A stretch of DNA of 64,000 nucleotides from Desulfovibrio desulfuricans (GCF_024460775.1 NZ_JANFYZ010000003.1:1-64000); one strand, 5' to 3'; counted from the first letter of the stretch, positions 24,799 through 34,300 are shown. Notes: generated by a model not told the origin, from the sequence alone. A program made the numbers and translations.

Positions 24799-27069
24799 TT
24801 AAACCTTGCGCACCCGCGCGGCGCATATCTTGTATTCCGGCTCGCGCGAACCGGGGTCTGTGGCGTCCAGAAACAGCTTGTTGACCAGCTTTTTGGGGTC
24901 AAAAAATGGCACGGCCACAAGCCCCGGCCTGCACACATCGCTCACGCGCGCGGGCAGTTCCATTTTGTCGCGCCGGGTTTCCAGGATCACATTGTCCCCG
25001 TGCTTCACGCCGAGGGAGGCAGCGTCCTGCTCGTTGATTTCCACAAATGCCGCCGGATTGGCCTTGAGCAGTTCCGGCACCTTGCCCGTCATTGTCGCTG
25101 TGTGCCAGTGGTCGATAACGCGCATGGAGGTAAGGTACAGCGGGTATTCGGCATCCGGCTCTTCCGCAGCGCCCTTGGCGGGCCGCATGAAGATGGTGGG
25201 CTTGCCGTCCGGCTTGCCGTAAAAGAAGAACTTGTCCGGATGATCGGCTGGCACCAGCGGATCATGCCCGCGCACAAAGCGCAGATTGGTACCGGGATGA
25301 TCCTCCGAGGGGCAGGGCCAGATGATGCCTGATTCCTTACGCAGGCGCTCACGCGTCATGCCGTAGAAATCATAGGTGGTGCCCTTGGCCACCATGCGCC
25401 ATTCGTTCCACACGTCCTCGGCGTTTTTGAAGTTCACCAGCTTGGGATCAACGCCTGCGCGCTTGGCGAATTCCACCAGAGTGTTCACTGTGGGGCGGCA
25501 CTGGCCGGGCGAATCCACGGCCTTTTCTGTCAGAGAATAACGCCGCTCGCCGCAGCCATACACGCCGTCACGCTCGCACCAGAAGGAAGGCGCAAGCACA
25601 AGGTCGGCGTATTGCAGGGTGACGGCATCGGGGAAGGCCTCAATGCATACGATGAACGATTCCGGATGCGACATGGCCTTGTGCACCTTGTTCAGGTTGG
25701 GCAGTGTGTGCGCGGGATTGGTCTCGCAAATGACCATGCACTTCACATCGCCCCGGCCCAGTGCCTCAAAAAGCGCCACGGTGTGGTAGCCGGGATTGGG
25801 CGAAATGCGCCCTTCCGGCAGGCCCCAGAGTTTTTCCATTTCTGCCCTGTGTTTGGGATTGGGAATGGCGCGACCCGCTGGCAACAGATGCGAGAGCGCG
25901 CCGGTATCGCGCACGCCGCCGCAGGCGTTGGGCTGGCCCGTGAGCGAAAAAGGCGTTGCGCCGGGGCGGCATATCTGCCCGGTCAGCAAATGCAGGTTGT
26001 GGATGAGGTTGTTGGCAAAAACCCCCTGCACGCGCTGGTTGATGCCCATGCACCACAGGCTCATGGTGGCGGACGATTCGGCAAAGGCTCTGGCCGCCGA
26101 ATAAATCTGCTCCACAGGGACGCGGCAGATTTCGGCTACTTTTTCAGGCCGGTAGTTTTCCAGAAAGGCCTTGTAGCCTTCAAAGTCCGATGGTTTGCCC
26201 TCGGCATCCACAAAGCTCACATAGCGCTGCCAGAAGCGCGGATTGTCCAGCTCCTCATTGATGATGACCCAGGCCATACTGTGCATGAAGGCCAGATCCG
26301 TGCCGGGGCGAAAGGCCACGTGCATGTCGGCTATGCGGGCAGTATTAGTGCGGCGCGGGTCAGCCACAATGATCTTGATGCCCGGCTCCACCTGCTTGCG
26401 GCGGGCAATACGGCGAAACAGCACGGGGTGCGCCTCTGAGGTATTGGAACCTATGATGAAAAAACAGGTGGCCTGATCGATGTCGGCATAGGTGCCCATG
26501 GGCTCGTCCTTGCCGAACGTGGTGGTGTAGCCGCCCACAGCCGAGGCCATGCACAGGCGGGGGTTGCCGTCCACGTTATTGGTGCCGAAGCCAGCCTTGA
26601 ATATCTTGCTGGCGAGGTAGCTTTCTTCCGTCAGGCACTGGCCGGAGCCATACCATGCAACGGAATTGGCGCCGTAGGTATCAATGCTGTGCCGGAACTT
26701 GGAGGCCATGAGGTCAAGGGCCTCATCCCAGCTCACAGGCTCAAGGGGGCCGCCCTTTTTGCGCCGCACCATGGGCTGGGTGACGCGTTCCTTGGAATTG
26801 AGCACGGGAATGAGCAGCGAACACTTCAGGCACAGCAGGCCCGCATTGTGGTTGTTGGGGTCGCCCTGAATGGCAACGGCCTTGCCGTTTTTAACGCCCA
26901 CCATCACCCCGCAGCCGGTGCCGCAGTAACGGCATACGCCCTTGACCCATTTGTCGGGTTTCTGATCGTCCGCAGCAAGGGCGAGGGTTGGCAGGCCCAC
27001 GCCCGTAGCCGCCGCCATAGCGGCAGACATGGCAAAAAAACGTAAAAAGTCACGACGCGATGAATTCAT
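24799..27069 (-). CDS. napA: Periplasmic nitrate reductase catalytic subunit
   Basis: Reduces nitrate to nitrite in the periplasm using a bis-MGD molybdenum centre and one 4Fe-4S cluster. The 756-residue precursor has a Tat signal (SSRRDFLRFFAMSAAMAAA) with cleavage after LALA, near residue 32. Cluster ligands are CRYCGTGC near 47 and CLKC near 80. The molybdenum-ligating Cys is in GSGQCLTEES near 167. The size fits the monomeric Desulfovibrio NapA. It is preceded by napC and napM and followed by napD, with no napB nearby. In D. desulfuricans this enzyme is known to work without NapB. Confidence 0.96.
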   Translation of the reverse strand: MNSSRRDFLRFFAMSAAMAAATGVGLPTLALAADDQKPDKWVKGVCRYCGTGCGVMVGVKNGKAVAIQGDPNNHNAGLLCLKCSLLIPVLNSKERVTQPMVRRKKGGPLEPVSWDEALDLMASKFRHSIDTYGANSVAWYGSGQCLTEESYLASKIFKAGFGTNNVDGNPRLCMASAVGGYTTTFGKDEPMGTYADIDQATCFFIIGSNTSEAHPVLFRRIARRKQVEPGIKIIVADPRRTNTARIADMHVAFRPGTDLAFMHSMAWVIINEELDNPRFWQRYVSFVDAEGKPSDFEGYKAFLENYRPEKVAEICRVPVEQIYSAARAFAESSATMSLWCMGINQRVQGVFANNLIHNLHLLTGQICRPGATPFSLTGQPNACGGVRDTGALSHLLPAGRAIPNPKHRAEMEKLWGLPEGRISPNPGYHTVALFEALGRGDVKCMVICETNPAHTLPNLNKVHKAMSHPESFIVCIEAFPDAVTLQYADLVLAPSFWCERDGVYGCGERRYSLTEKAVDSPGQCRPTVNTLVEFAKRAGVDPKLVNFKNAEDVWNEWRMVAKGTTYDFYGMTRERLRKESGIIWPCPSEDHPGTNLRFVRGHDPLVPADHPDKFFFYGKPDGKPTIFMRPAKGAAEEPDAEYPLYLTSMRVIDHWHTATMTGKVPELLKANPAAFVEINEQDAASLGVKHGDNVILETRRDKMELPARVSDVCRPGLVAVPFFDPKKLVNKLFLDATDPGSREPEYKICAARVRKV

Positions 27070-27144
27070 ATCCGCAACCTCGCTGTTAGCTTGGCATGAT
27101 TGTTTTTTTACTGCGGGCCGCCCTGCTTGCGGGCTGGCCCACCC

Positions 27145-27179
27145 TGCGCCGCCAGATGCGGCGCATACCGCACGTGCGG
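27145..27179. repeat. Two adjacent hairpins in the napM-napA gap
   Basis: TGCGCCGC (27145-27152) pairs perfectly with GCGGCGCA (27158-27165). It is followed by the perfect 12-bp palindrome CCGCACGTGCGG (27168-27179) immediately after the napM stop. No T-run is present; a role in mRNA stability between napM and napA is possible. Confidence 0.55.
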
Positions 27180-27180
27180 G

Positions 27181-27627
27181 CTACCAGTCCGTCTTGCCGC
27201 TGGGCATACGGTATTCGTAAGCCTTGCCGTGCATGGGGCTCTGGTGGTTGGGATGACAGGCGGAACAGTCATCGCGCTTGCCAAACTTGGCCTCCATGCG
27301 CTGGATGGAAAGCGAATGGCAGCGGGCGCAGACCTCAACCCCCGGCTTGCGGGTAAAGGGAATAGCCCCCTTGCCGTCAGGCATGCCGTGACAGGTCTGG
27401 CAGCGCACAAGGGTGATGCCGTGCTTGCTCTCATACCACTCCTGCGCAAGGCGCGGGGTACTCTTCATGTGGCAGGCGTAGCAGTCGCCCGCCATCTGTG
27501 GCGAATCCAGATGCTTTGCCGCCTCGCAGCGCTCCGCAGGGAAGGCCCAGGCCATATACAGAAAATAGCCGCCCGTCAGCACCGCCAGGGCAAGCAGAAC
27601 GATGAGCAGTTTCTTGTTGCGAGTCAT
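27181..27627 (-). CDS. napM: NapM tetraheme cytochrome c
   Basis: 148-residue cytochrome with an N-terminal hydrophobic anchor or signal (KKLLIVLLALAVLTGGYFLY). Four CxxCH heme motifs follow: CYACH near residue 50, CQTCH near 76, CARCH near 100 and CSACH near 120. The order napC-napM-napA matches the D. desulfuricans operon, in which NapM was reported as the distinctive tetraheme cytochrome that takes the place of NapB. It would carry electrons from NapC to NapA. The start overlaps the napC stop by four bases. Confidence 0.9.
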   Translation of the reverse strand: MTRNKKLLIVLLALAVLTGGYFLYMAWAFPAERCEAAKHLDSPQMAGDCYACHMKSTPRLAQEWYESKHGITLVRCQTCHGMPDGKGAIPFTRKPGVEVCARCHSLSIQRMEAKFGKRDDCSACHPNHQSPMHGKAYEYRMPSGKTDW

Positions 27628-28196
27628 GGCCGTATCTCCTTGATTTTCTGTGCGAACTTCTGATTTGCGGGAATGCGCTCGTCAAATGCGGGCAAGTGGG
27701 CAAGGTTGCGGTGGCAGCCCACGCAGCCGCTGCGGGCCTGACCGTTCTTGCCTTCGTAATTGTCGTGCGCAAGGAGGCCCTCTGCCGAGATCGGCCCGTC
27801 TGCCTTGGCATTGCGGGTCAAATCCTGATGGCAGGCGCGGCAGTTGGCATCGTCCGTAAAGCGGCGGGCAATGGGTTGCATGGCAGCCCGGTCAAGATCC
27901 GTACCGCCCTCCACATTGTGAACCCACAGGTCTTTTATCCCCATCCATGCCTTGGCGCCGAGCATGCGGGCCAGGTTGCCCGAAGGGATATGGCATTGCG
28001 AGCATCCGATGGCTTTGCCCTGTGCGTCCTTGGCGTGCGGGGAGAGCATCAGTTCATCCTGATACACGCGCATTTCATGGCAGGACAGGCAAAACTCCGT
28101 CCGCGACGAATACGACACTCCCGCTGCCGCCAGGCCTACGCACGCGGCCAGGGCGATACAGCCCACAATCCAGACGCGCTTAGAAGGATACGGCAT
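27624..28196 (-). CDS. napC: NapC/NrfH-family membrane tetraheme cytochrome c
   Basis: Menaquinol-oxidising cytochrome anchored in the inner membrane. The 190-residue product has one N-terminal helix (VWIVGCIALAACVGLAAAGV) and four CxxCH motifs: CLSCH near 36, CSQCH near 65, CRACH near 120 and CVGCH near 158. I prefer the ATG complementary to 28194-28196 because GGAG lies nine bases upstream; in-frame ATGs at 28211 and 28229 are possible. It is the first gene of the nap operon, and its promoter region carries a CRP/FNR- or Rex-like site. Confidence 0.92.
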   Translation of the reverse strand: MPYPSKRVWIVGCIALAACVGLAAAGVSYSSRTEFCLSCHEMRVYQDELMLSPHAKDAQGKAIGCSQCHIPSGNLARMLGAKAWMGIKDLWVHNVEGGTDLDRAAMQPIARRFTDDANCRACHQDLTRNAKADGPISAEGLLAHDNYEGKNGQARSGCVGCHRNLAHLPAFDERIPANQKFAQKIKEIRP

Positions 28197-28277
28197 GGTT
28201 TTGGTCTCCATGGCTGATGGTGCCGCCATGCCAAAAGGGCATTCCCGTCCGGGGATATGCCTGCGGCAGGGCGCAAA

Positions 28278-28295
28278 TTGTGAATTTCACCACAA
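28278..28295. promoter_or_regulatory. CRP/FNR- or Rex-like operator upstream of napC
   Basis: TTGTGAATTTCACCACAA is an 18-bp dyad. It matches TTGTGA-n6-TCACAA at 11 of 12 positions, about 90 bases upstream of the napC start. The CRP/FNR family (including HcpR, the nitrosative-stress regulator of Desulfovibrio) and Rex both use motifs of this kind; sequence alone does not decide between them. Confidence 0.45.
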
Positions 28296-28384
28296 AAAGC
28301 AAAAGAGGTGCCAAAAACCCTGTTTTAAAAATTTGTGTGATTAGCGGTAGTTTGTGATCTGCTGGAAGGCTGGGGGCTTAGGAT

Positions 28385-28424
28385 TTGTCAGAATAAAATG
28401 ACAAAAGTCATCTTATTCTGACAA
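28385..28424. promoter_or_regulatory. 40-bp near-perfect palindrome between napC and the UV endonuclease gene
   Basis: TTGTCAGAATAA-A-ATGAC, then AAAA, then GTCAT-C-TTATTCTGACAA: 17 of 18 positions pair. Another TGACAA follows at 28427-28432. The element lies 190 bases upstream of napC and 120 bases upstream of the divergent UV endonuclease gene, and looks like a large operator rather than a terminator. Confidence 0.6.
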
Positions 28425-28509
28425 TGTGACAAACTGGAGCAGACAAAAAAAATCGAGCCAGCCAACAAGCGGACTCGGGAACGTAAACTTTTGGCGGACT
28501 GGCAGCCTC

Positions 28510-28537
28510 TTGCGGCCCAGTGCAAATCCGCTACAGT
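28510..28537 (+). promoter_or_regulatory. Sigma-70 promoter of the UV endonuclease gene
   Basis: TTGCGG at 28510-28515 and TACAGT at 28532-28537 are 16 bases apart. The -10 ends six bases before the ATG at 28544, predicting a leaderless or nearly leaderless mRNA; no ribosome binding site is visible. Confidence 0.5.
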
Positions 28538-28543
28538 ATGCCC

Positions 28544-29797
28544 ATGATACGTTATGGATTTGCCTGCAAGACCATCGGGGTACCCGGCGCTGACCTGAGC
28601 GCCCTTACCCTTGCCCGGGCCACGCCCGAAAACATGCTCACCGTGTGCCGCCACAACCTGCGCGCTCTGGGAACCATGTTGCGCTACTGCGCCTCGGCGC
28701 GCATCCCCCTGATGCGCATAAGCTCGGATATTATTCCGCTGGCCTCGCACCCGCAAAACACATTTGACTGGCGTGCCCGGCTGCACGAGGAGTTTGAGGC
28801 GCTGCGCGCCGTGCTGAAGAAAACCGGCATCCGGGTTTCCATGCATCCTGGTCAGTACACGGTGCTGAACTCCCCCCGGCAGGATGTAGTGGAGCACGCC
28901 GTTGCCGACCTCGTATTCCATGCCGACTTTCTTGACGCGCTTGGGGCGGACGGCAGCGCCCGCATAGTGTTGCACCTTGGCGGGGGCTATGGCGACAGGG
29001 CATCCGCCCTCGCACGGCTGGCGGAAAATCTGCTGGCCCTGCCGCCGCACGTGCTGGCCCGCATCTCGCTTGAAAACGATGAGCGCACCTTTACTATTGA
29101 AGATGCTCTGTGTATCTGCGGGAAATGCGGCCTGCCCGCCATCTTTGATGTTTTTCACCATTCCCTGAATGCCCCGGCAAAGGGAAATCTGGCGTACTGG
29201 CTTGATCGCGCCATGGAGAGCTGGACTCCGCAGCATGGCCGCCCCAAACTGCATTACAGCCAGCAGCTTGCAGGCGGCAAACCGGGCATGCACTCGCGCT
29301 CCATTGCCATGCGGGAATTTATGGAATTTCATCAATCGCTGGGGCAGCGCGAGGTGGATGTGATGCTGGAGGTGAAGGACAAAAACCTTTCAGCCGAAAA
29401 GTGCATCCAACTCACCAATCCTGGGCTGACGCGGCAGGAGCTTACGGCCCAGTGGGCCAGATACAAGTATCTGGTGCTGGAGCGAGATCAGGGCGCCTAC
29501 ACGGGCATACGCGCCCTGCTCAAGGCGGAGACGCCCGATGCCAAGGGTTTTTATGCGCTGGTGGAGCAGGCGATGGAAAAGGAACTTTACGGCCCGCAGG
29601 CGCGCAATGCCGCCGAACATGTGTGGGGCTATGTGGACAAGCTGGCCTCGCCCGCAGAAAAAAAGCGCGCCCTGACGGGCATGGCTGAGCTGCAAAACGG
29701 CGTTGCCGCCCTGCCGCGCGTCAAACGCCTGCTGCTGACCCTGGCCGAACGGCATAAGGTGGAATACCTGCTGCACAGCATCTATTTTTATGTGTAG
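28544..29797 (+). CDS. uvsE: UV damage endonuclease (UvdE/UvsE family)
   Basis: Endonuclease that nicks DNA 5' of UV photoproducts, giving an excision route independent of UvrABC. The 417-residue protein has the UVDE TIM-barrel landmarks: MIRYGFACKTIGVPGADLS at the start, MRISSDIIPLASHP near 63, VSMHPGQYTVLNSP near 100, IVLHLGGGYGDR near 142 and ISLENDERTFTIEDAL near 176. AIFDVFHHSLN, near 203, adds further metal ligands. The C-terminal ~110 residues beyond the barrel are an extension. ATG 28544 begins the conserved sequence; ATG 28538 is two codons upstream. Transcribed away from nap. Confidence 0.9.
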   Translation: MIRYGFACKTIGVPGADLSALTLARATPENMLTVCRHNLRALGTMLRYCASARIPLMRISSDIIPLASHPQNTFDWRARLHEEFEALRAVLKKTGIRVSMHPGQYTVLNSPRQDVVEHAVADLVFHADFLDALGADGSARIVLHLGGGYGDRASALARLAENLLALPPHVLARISLENDERTFTIEDALCICGKCGLPAIFDVFHHSLNAPAKGNLAYWLDRAMESWTPQHGRPKLHYSQQLAGGKPGMHSRSIAMREFMEFHQSLGQREVDVMLEVKDKNLSAEKCIQLTNPGLTRQELTAQWARYKYLVLERDQGAYTGIRALLKAETPDAKGFYALVEQAMEKELYGPQARNAAEHVWGYVDKLASPAEKKRALTGMAELQNGVAALPRVKRLLLTLAERHKVEYLLHSIYFYV

Positions 29798-29798
29798 C

Positions 29799-29833
29799 AA
29801 AAAAAATCGGCGCAGGGCAGAACCGTGCGCCGA
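29799..29833 (-). terminator. Terminator of the GNAT gene cluster
   Basis: On the minus strand TCGGCGCA pairs with TGCGCCGA and is followed by eight T (the A-run at 29799-29806). It lies just past the GNAT stop codon and almost touches the converging UV endonuclease gene. Confidence 0.85.
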
Positions 29834-29839
29834 AAGATG

Positions 29840-30361
29840 TCAGGCTGTTTCGCCCTGCCACTCCATGTGCAACAGGGGGTAGGGATTGCCCTGCCCATCC
29901 AGAGCCGACCGCCCCACCACCTTGAAACCCTGCCGCTCATAAAAAGCCAGAGCCTGCGGATTCTGTTCGTTCACATCCAGCGCCAGCCGGGAGTGCAAGG
30001 CCCGCACGTGCTCCAGAAGCGCCCTGCCCACACCGTGGCGGAAGCAGCGCGGCTCAACAAAAAGCATCTTCACCTGAGCGCCGTTGCAGCCAATAAAGCC
30101 CGCCAACGGGCTGCCCGCAGCGTATTGCGCGAGGGCAGTCTGTCCGCAAGGGGCAAGCTCCGCCACCCATAGAATTTCCACGCCCGGCAGATAGGTGTTT
30201 CGCACATCATGAAACAGGCGTTCCACCTCGCCGGAAGACAAAAAATAGTGGGTAGCCTCCACGCTGCGCCGCCACAAATCCGCCAACGCAGCATGATCAC
30301 AGGCCGTTGCCTGCCGGATGCGCAATGCCTGTAAAAGAGCCTTTTCGTCAGCGCCGCTCAT
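29840..30361 (-). CDS. GNAT-family N-acetyltransferase
   Basis: 173 residues with the GNAT fold: LRIRQATACDHAALADLWRR at the N-terminus, VKMLFVEPRCFRHGVGRALL near residue 97 (the acetyl-CoA-binding R/Q-x-x-G-x-G/A segment), and LDVNEQNPQALAFYERQGFK near 128. It is close to YjaB-type members with unknown acceptors. The start overlaps the stop of the upstream small membrane protein by four bases. Confidence 0.85.
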   Translation of the reverse strand: MSGADEKALLQALRIRQATACDHAALADLWRRSVEATHYFLSSGEVERLFHDVRNTYLPGVEILWVAELAPCGQTALAQYAAGSPLAGFIGCNGAQVKMLFVEPRCFRHGVGRALLEHVRALHSRLALDVNEQNPQALAFYERQGFKVVGRSALDGQGNPYPLLHMEWQGETA

Positions 30362-30672
30362 CGTCCGCTCTGGTGAGCAACCCCGGCCAGCAGACCGGCA
30401 GTGCGGTCTACACGCAGGGGCGGCACATGGCTTTGCACTTCAAGGGTAAACTGCTCCTTGACCAGCTGGCCGCTGTCGAGCAGGGCGCGGGCGCGAGCCT
30501 CGCGGTCAGGCGCGGCTGAAGCCACAGCCGAAGCCGCTGGTTCTTGCCCCTTGGCGTACTTGGGCGAAAAATGTCTTTCGACCAGCGCCACGCAAACAGT
30601 ATAGGCCACAAAAACTACTGTTACCCCGCCGAGAAACAGCGCCGTGCGCAGCAACATCTTAAGCGTTTCCAT
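30358..30672 (-). CDS. Small membrane-anchored hypothetical protein
   Basis: 104 residues. One N-terminal transmembrane helix (LLRTALFLGGVTVVFVAYTV) is followed by a periplasmic or cytoplasmic tail that is Ala-rich and charged (PDREARARALLDSGQLVKEQ). No known domain. It overlaps the GNAT gene by ATGA and follows the MOSC gene by about 20 bases, so the three probably form one operon. Confidence 0.65.
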   Translation of the reverse strand: METLKMLLRTALFLGGVTVVFVAYTVCVALVERHFSPKYAKGQEPAASAVASAAPDREARARALLDSGQLVKEQFTLEVQSHVPPLRVDRTAGLLAGVAHQSGR

Positions 30673-30693
30673 ATGTCTCCCGACCTGAACGTG

Positions 30694-31152
30694 TTATGCA
30701 GGCGCGGCTTCCCCGGCAGAGGGAGCCAGTACTTCCATCATGTCGCCCGTGCGCACAGCGCCGCCGTGCAGCACCTTGGCAAAGACCCCCTGGGTGGGCA
30801 TGATGCATTCGCCCATGGTGTGGAATATCTGACAATGGCTGTGGCATTCCTTGCCGATCTGCGAAACTTCCAGCAGCACGTCGTTACACGCGATACGGGT
30901 TCCCACCGGCAGCGCGGCAAAATCAATGCCGTCCACTATCAGGTTTTCTCCAAAACAGCCATTGGCAACCAGAGCGCCCCGCGCCTTAAAGGCCTCAATG
31001 GCCTGCCACGAAAGCAAACTCACCTGACGGTGCCAGTTGCCCGCGTGGGCATCGCCCTCAATGCCGTGATTTTCTAAAATATTTGCCTGATCTACGGCCT
31101 TTTTGGCCGTGCCTTTTTTCTGGCTGGTGCAAATGGCTATAATCTTGCCCAT
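30694..31152 (-). CDS. MOSC-domain protein
   Basis: 152 residues. MOSC domains are sulfur-carrier and molybdenum-cofactor-associated folds related to MoaA/MoeA partners and the C-terminus of Moco sulfurases. Family marks here are AICTSQKKGTAKKAVDQANI, NHGIEGDAHAGNWHRQVSLL near 28, GCFGENLIVDGID near 65, and the conserved Cys near 102 in GKECHSHCQIFH. The two nearby cysteines and histidines may form the sulfide-binding site. The neighbours give no further hint. MoaC and the molybdoenzyme NapA occur elsewhere in the window. Confidence 0.85.
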   Translation of the reverse strand: MGKIIAICTSQKKGTAKKAVDQANILENHGIEGDAHAGNWHRQVSLLSWQAIEAFKARGALVANGCFGENLIVDGIDFAALPVGTRIACNDVLLEVSQIGKECHSHCQIFHTMGECIMPTQGVFAKVLHGGAVRTGDMMEVLAPSAGEAAPA

Positions 31153-31398
31153 AATGCTGTTCCTTTGCTGTCTTTATGCCTTGCCGCCTGCAAGCGGCTG
31201 CCCGCAGTCTGCCCCAGATAGACGGCTGCGTCCAGTCAGGCGGCAAGCCCGCTGCCTGACACCTCAGGTATGCTTGCCCACCCGCCAGATCGCCGTAGGC
31301 GAAAAGCCAAACAAACAGGCGCGTGAGCAGTGGAGCCACCGAATACCACTATTTACGTAGGTTATCACAGCCCGCGCCGCCCGCCAAGATGAGCCGCC

Positions 31399-34300
31399 TC
31401 AGTAATTGTACTTCCAGGTCAGGCCGCCCTTGGTACTCTGCTGCTCGGTGCGCAGTTCGAGGTTGGCCCTCGGGGTCAGCTCCAGTTGGATAACAAAGGC
31501 AGTCGTGCCCTGTTTGGCACCCTGCTGCACGCCCACATAAATATCTTCCGTGAGGTACTTGCCCATCTCCACCGAGCTGCCCGCCGCCATGCCTTCGCCG
31601 CCTTGGCCCGACTGGCCCGTCCCGTTTGTGCCGGAAGCGCCGGAATTGAAGCGCAGCACATCGACGCCCAGCGCCTGACGTGCAGAATCCAGCACACCGC
31701 CGCCGCTGCCCGAGCCAAATCCGGCCAGTTGGGCCACGGCAGCAGCCAGACGCAGATTTTCGAACCGCCCAAGTTCGCTGGCACTTTTGCCAAAGAGTAT
31801 CTGGGCAAGAATTTCATCGCGCGGCATTTCAGGGTCGCTGCTCAGGATCAACTGCATTTTGCGCACCGTACCAACAATGCTGATATTGGCCATGAGTGCA
31901 GGGGTCTGAGTGGTCAGCATGATGTCCAGCAGGGGATTGGATACAGCCCCGCCGCCAAAGGTCACAGCGCCCCGCGCCAGCTTGAAATTTTTGCCCAGAA
32001 TATCAAGGCTGCCTTTTACGGCGTTAAGCTGGCCGGAGATCAGCGGTTCGGCGGGCGTACCACCCACGTGCATGTCTGCCTTCCACTCGCTCTTGAGGCC
32101 AAACCCTTCCACGACAAAGCGCCCCGGGATGACAATGCGCAAGTCCAGCAGGCCCGCACTGCCGCCAGAAGCGGGAGCAGTTGGGGCTGGGCCGACGGCT
32201 GCGGGGGATGCTGTCTTTTTGCCCTGCGGCACGGCAGGCGTGGGCGGCTCATGCCCTGCTCTGGCCCAGACGGGCGAGACCTCGCTGATGGGCAGAGTGG
32301 TGATGCTGCCGCCCACGTCAAGGTTATTGAGCAGCACAAGGCCCTGATTCACGGTGACGGTTCCGCGTACTTGGGGCGCTGCGGCGCTGCCAGCCACGGA
32401 AGCCTGCGCTGAAAGCTCCACGCGGATGTCGCGGCGGCGCAAGGGGCGCAGATGGTCAACCACGACATTGAAATCAAGCATGCTGCCGTCGAGCCTGCCC
32501 TGCCCTGTGATGCGCGCTGTACCGCCCTGCCCGTCGGCTGCAGCGAGGTTCAGACGGGCAAACCCCAATGCGCCGCCACGGCCTTCTTCAAGTTCAAGCC
32601 GCAGGTTGATGCCCGTGAGCAGCACGCCGTACTGCAAATTTTCGTAGCGGGTATCGTCCATGCGCACAAACCCCTTGGGGGCCGGGGCCTCAAGGGTGCC
32701 GCCCACATCAAGCGAAAGAGCAAGCCGCCCCGCAAGCCGCTGATCAGCCACAGGCATCAGGCTCCACAAGGGGGCCACGGCTCCGTTCCATCGCAAGGAT
32801 GCGCGCAGCGGCCCCTGCATGTTCGGGCTCGGCAATCCGTCCGGCCCGAAAAGAAGGGGCAAACGGGCCTCTACCCGGCATTCCGTGCCGCCCAGAGCCG
32901 CCACCGTGGCCTGATCCGGCACAAGACGCAGGGCCAGCGCACCGCCGCCAGCGTTGTCCCGCTCCAGCTTGCCTGTCAGCGCAAGATTCATGGGTTTGAG
33001 CGCCGCCCCCGGCACCACAAGGCCGCGCGCATCCACGCGTATATCCCCGCCGGGTTGGGCCGGGGTGCCGGTAAGCCGCACGCTGGCCTCAAGCTCGCCC
33101 TTGGGCAGGGCAGGGATCAGAACATGCCAGGGCGCGAGCGAAAGATGTTCAAGCGTGAGGCGCAGATCGAGCTTTTCCGGCCCAAAGGCGGCCTGCGCCC
33201 GTAACCTGCCGGAAGGCTTCATGGCTACATCAAGACCGCTGACCGCCAGATCGCCCGCGCCGTAGCGCACTGTGGCCCCTGCCGCCGCGCGCAGGCCCAG
33301 CTTTTGCGCGGGCAGGTCAAGATCAAGGCGGCGCAATTCAAGCAGACCGGGCTGCCAGCGCACTGCGCAACGCGTTGCGGCAAATCCGCCTGTTTCAAGG
33401 CTGGCCTCCAATGGCCCGAATATGGAACCCTGCGCGCGCAGTTTGGCACCAAGGCGAATGGCACCGCTGCGCACCCCGGCGAGGTCAAGCCGGGCGGCAA
33501 GCAGGCCCTTGCCAAGGGCATCAGTCAGCACCGCCTCGCCCTCCAAACCCTGGGCTTCCACCGGCTGGCCGTTGCCTGCCCTATAGGCCAGCCGGGGCAC
33601 ACGCCAGCGAAGCGTTGCCTGCTGGGTGTACGCGGCCTGTGGGGCAGGAGTCTGCTTTGTCTGGGCCTGAGGATTCTGATCGGGGGGACTCTGAGCTGAC
33701 GAATTTTGAGCGGCTATGGGCACCGCAGATTCCGCCCGCTGCGAAACGAATTCAAGGGAGAGCGCTGCGTCTCCGTCCAGCCGCGCCCCCGGCAACATGG
33801 CTGACAGCGCCTGCCAGTCGGACACGCGCACATCCACCTTGCCGTCCACGCGGGGCATGCCGCCCGCCAAAGGCGGCAGAGGCAAGGCCGCAGCCACCTG
33901 ACCGGAACCAGCCACGCCCAGCAACTGGCATTGAAGATCACGCACGCCAGCGCGCAAAAGACCATGCCCGTCTTCCCTGTCGTTCAGGGCAAAAAGCGTA
34001 GCGCCAAAACGCTGTGGATGGTTATCCATCACGGCAGAGGCCTGCACCTTAACTGTCAGTTCCGCTGCCTGCTCCGCCTCTTTTTGGCCAGGGTCTGACA
34101 GCCCGATTTCTGCCGGAGCTGCACCTGTCTGCTTGATAGCGCCAAGCAGCACTCGCCCCCAGTTGAGCGGCGTGGATTGCAGTTTCAGGGAAATATCCGC
34201 CAGAGCATGCCCGCCCACGTTCCACGCGGAGCAAGCCAGCGCTATCTGGGTATCTGGAGTTTGCAGCGGCCCCGTTGCCGTGATGCGCAACTGGGCGCGT

